Positions 63,582 through 64,000 of a DNA stretch of 64,000 nt are shown here, piece after piece (position 1 is the first letter of the stretch; every line of letters starts with the position of its first letter). The DNA is taken from positions 558,001 to 622,000 of the forward strand of contig CAWENB010000003.1 of the NCBI GenBank assembly GCA_963810525.1, read 5' to 3'. Both the position numbers and the translations under genes were made by a program. The DNA comes from JAICLK01 sp963810525. GTDB lineage: Bacteria; Patescibacteriota; Saccharimonadia; Saccharimonadales; UBA4665. Below the pieces are notes generated by a model. That model made no database searches. It saw only the letters and a list, made by a program, of their open reading frames with translations, and was not told the DNA's origin.

Positions 63582-64000
63582 ATGTCAAAAACTACTACTA
63601 ACATAACAATGGACGAACTGTTAGCCGCACACGATGTCAAGCAGCTCCAGGCTGGCGATGTCGTGGAGGGCACTATCACGTCGGTAAAGAAACACGAACT
63701 CTGGCTGGATCTCGGTCCGAACGGGGTCGGTGTCGTCATGCGTCGGGAGATTGGCCATGGCCAGCTGCTCGAAGTCGGGCAGAATATTACGGTCAGCGTG
63801 CTCGATCCGGAGATGGAAGAAGGCTACGCCTTACTCAGTATGAAGCGAGCTGCCAAGGATCGCGGTTGGGATGAGCTGCAGCGCATGTTCGACGAGCAAG
63901 AAATTGTCGAGGTTACGCCGTATGACGCAAACCGCGGTGGTTTGCTCGTGGAACTTGAAGGTATCCGCGGATTCTTGCCGGTTTCCCAACTGGCGGCCGG
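63582..64000 (+). CDS. rpsA: Ribosomal protein bS1 (3' partial)
   Basis: The first 139 codons are in the window. AGGAGG at 63565-63570 precedes a two-codon ATG-CAC-TAA (63572-63580) and then ATG 63582. The protein starts MSKTTTNITMDELLAAHD and has an S1 domain (QAGDVVEGTITSVKKHELWL, NITVSVLDPEMEEGYALLSM), followed by the start of a second S1 domain (VEVTPYDANRGGLLVELEG). TATAAT at 63480-63485 is the likely promoter. Confidence 0.92.
   Translation, partial: MSKTTTNITMDELLAAHDVKQLQAGDVVEGTITSVKKHELWLDLGPNGVGVVMRREIGHGQLLEVGQNITVSVLDPEMEEGYALLSMKRAAKDRGWDELQRMFDEQEIVEVTPYDANRGGLLVELEGIRGFLPVSQLAA

Overview
The window most likely comes from a Patescibacteria (CPR) genome of the Candidatus Saccharibacteria (TM7) type. 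This rests on the 16S rRNA sequence, a single Xer recombinase, small housekeeping proteins, a VirD4/TraG-like ATPase of the kind seen in that group, and almost no biosynthetic genes. TGA behaves as a normal stop codon. Eight tRNA genes, RNase P RNA, 16S, 23S and 5S rRNA and one probable 6S-like RNA are present. Many genes have a -10 box (TATAAT, TACAAT or TATAGT) ending about 6-8 nt before the start codon and no Shine-Dalgarno sequence, which suggests leaderless mRNAs. Others, such as thrS, the KGG-repeat gene and rpmI, have good Shine-Dalgarno sites.

Layout, bases 1-16,000: a pilin-like fragment, xer, ndk, tRNA-Arg, a PH-domain membrane protein overlapping a parvulin foldase, tRNA-Asp, and a small AT-rich island (HAD phosphatase plus an AbrB/PIN toxin-antitoxin pair) bracketed by an imperfect 32-bp direct repeat. 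Then come an L,D-transpeptidase, a SemiSWEET-like protein, small membrane proteins, a Cof-like HAD, an MFS exporter, tRNA-Thr and tRNA-Gly, and a membrane glycosyltransferase convergent with nrdR. Bases 16,400-26,500: tRNA-Val, a T-box-like leader before thrS, an alkyltransferase-like protein, miaA, rpmB, a site-2 protease, a 6S-like RNA, tRNA-Pro, an unusual pterin-dehydratase/RNase HI fusion, rnpB, and an infC-rpmI-rplT operon whose infC lacks an AUG start. Bases 24,550-25,300 and 26,500-27,750 hold no intact gene and look like decayed coding DNA.

Bases 28,000-36,600: a large VirD4-like ATPase with an upstream partner, then gyrB and gyrA. Both gyrase genes are recognisable along their whole length but broken by many single-base frameshifts, which points to a poorly polished stretch of assembly or to recent pseudogenes.

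Bases 36,650-61,730 are the most unusual part. The rRNA operon is split. The 16S gene has its own promoter, RNase III-type processing stem and terminator. The 23S-5S unit starts about 20 kb further on from a promoter with nearly the same sequence. Between them lie a DUF218-like gene and, on the opposite strand, tRNA-Ile, a small secreted protein, tRNA-Ala, a giant gene of about 5,395 codons, and an upstream membrane protein that shares a domain with the giant protein. The giant protein is membrane-anchored, contains eight near-identical 264-residue modules with four nested 256-residue modules, and ends in lectin-like, Fn3-like and tail-fibre-like domains. It is a strong candidate for a variable host-attachment fibre. 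The window ends with a KGG-repeat stress protein, an ImmA/IrrE-like protease, a ROK kinase and the start of rpsA.
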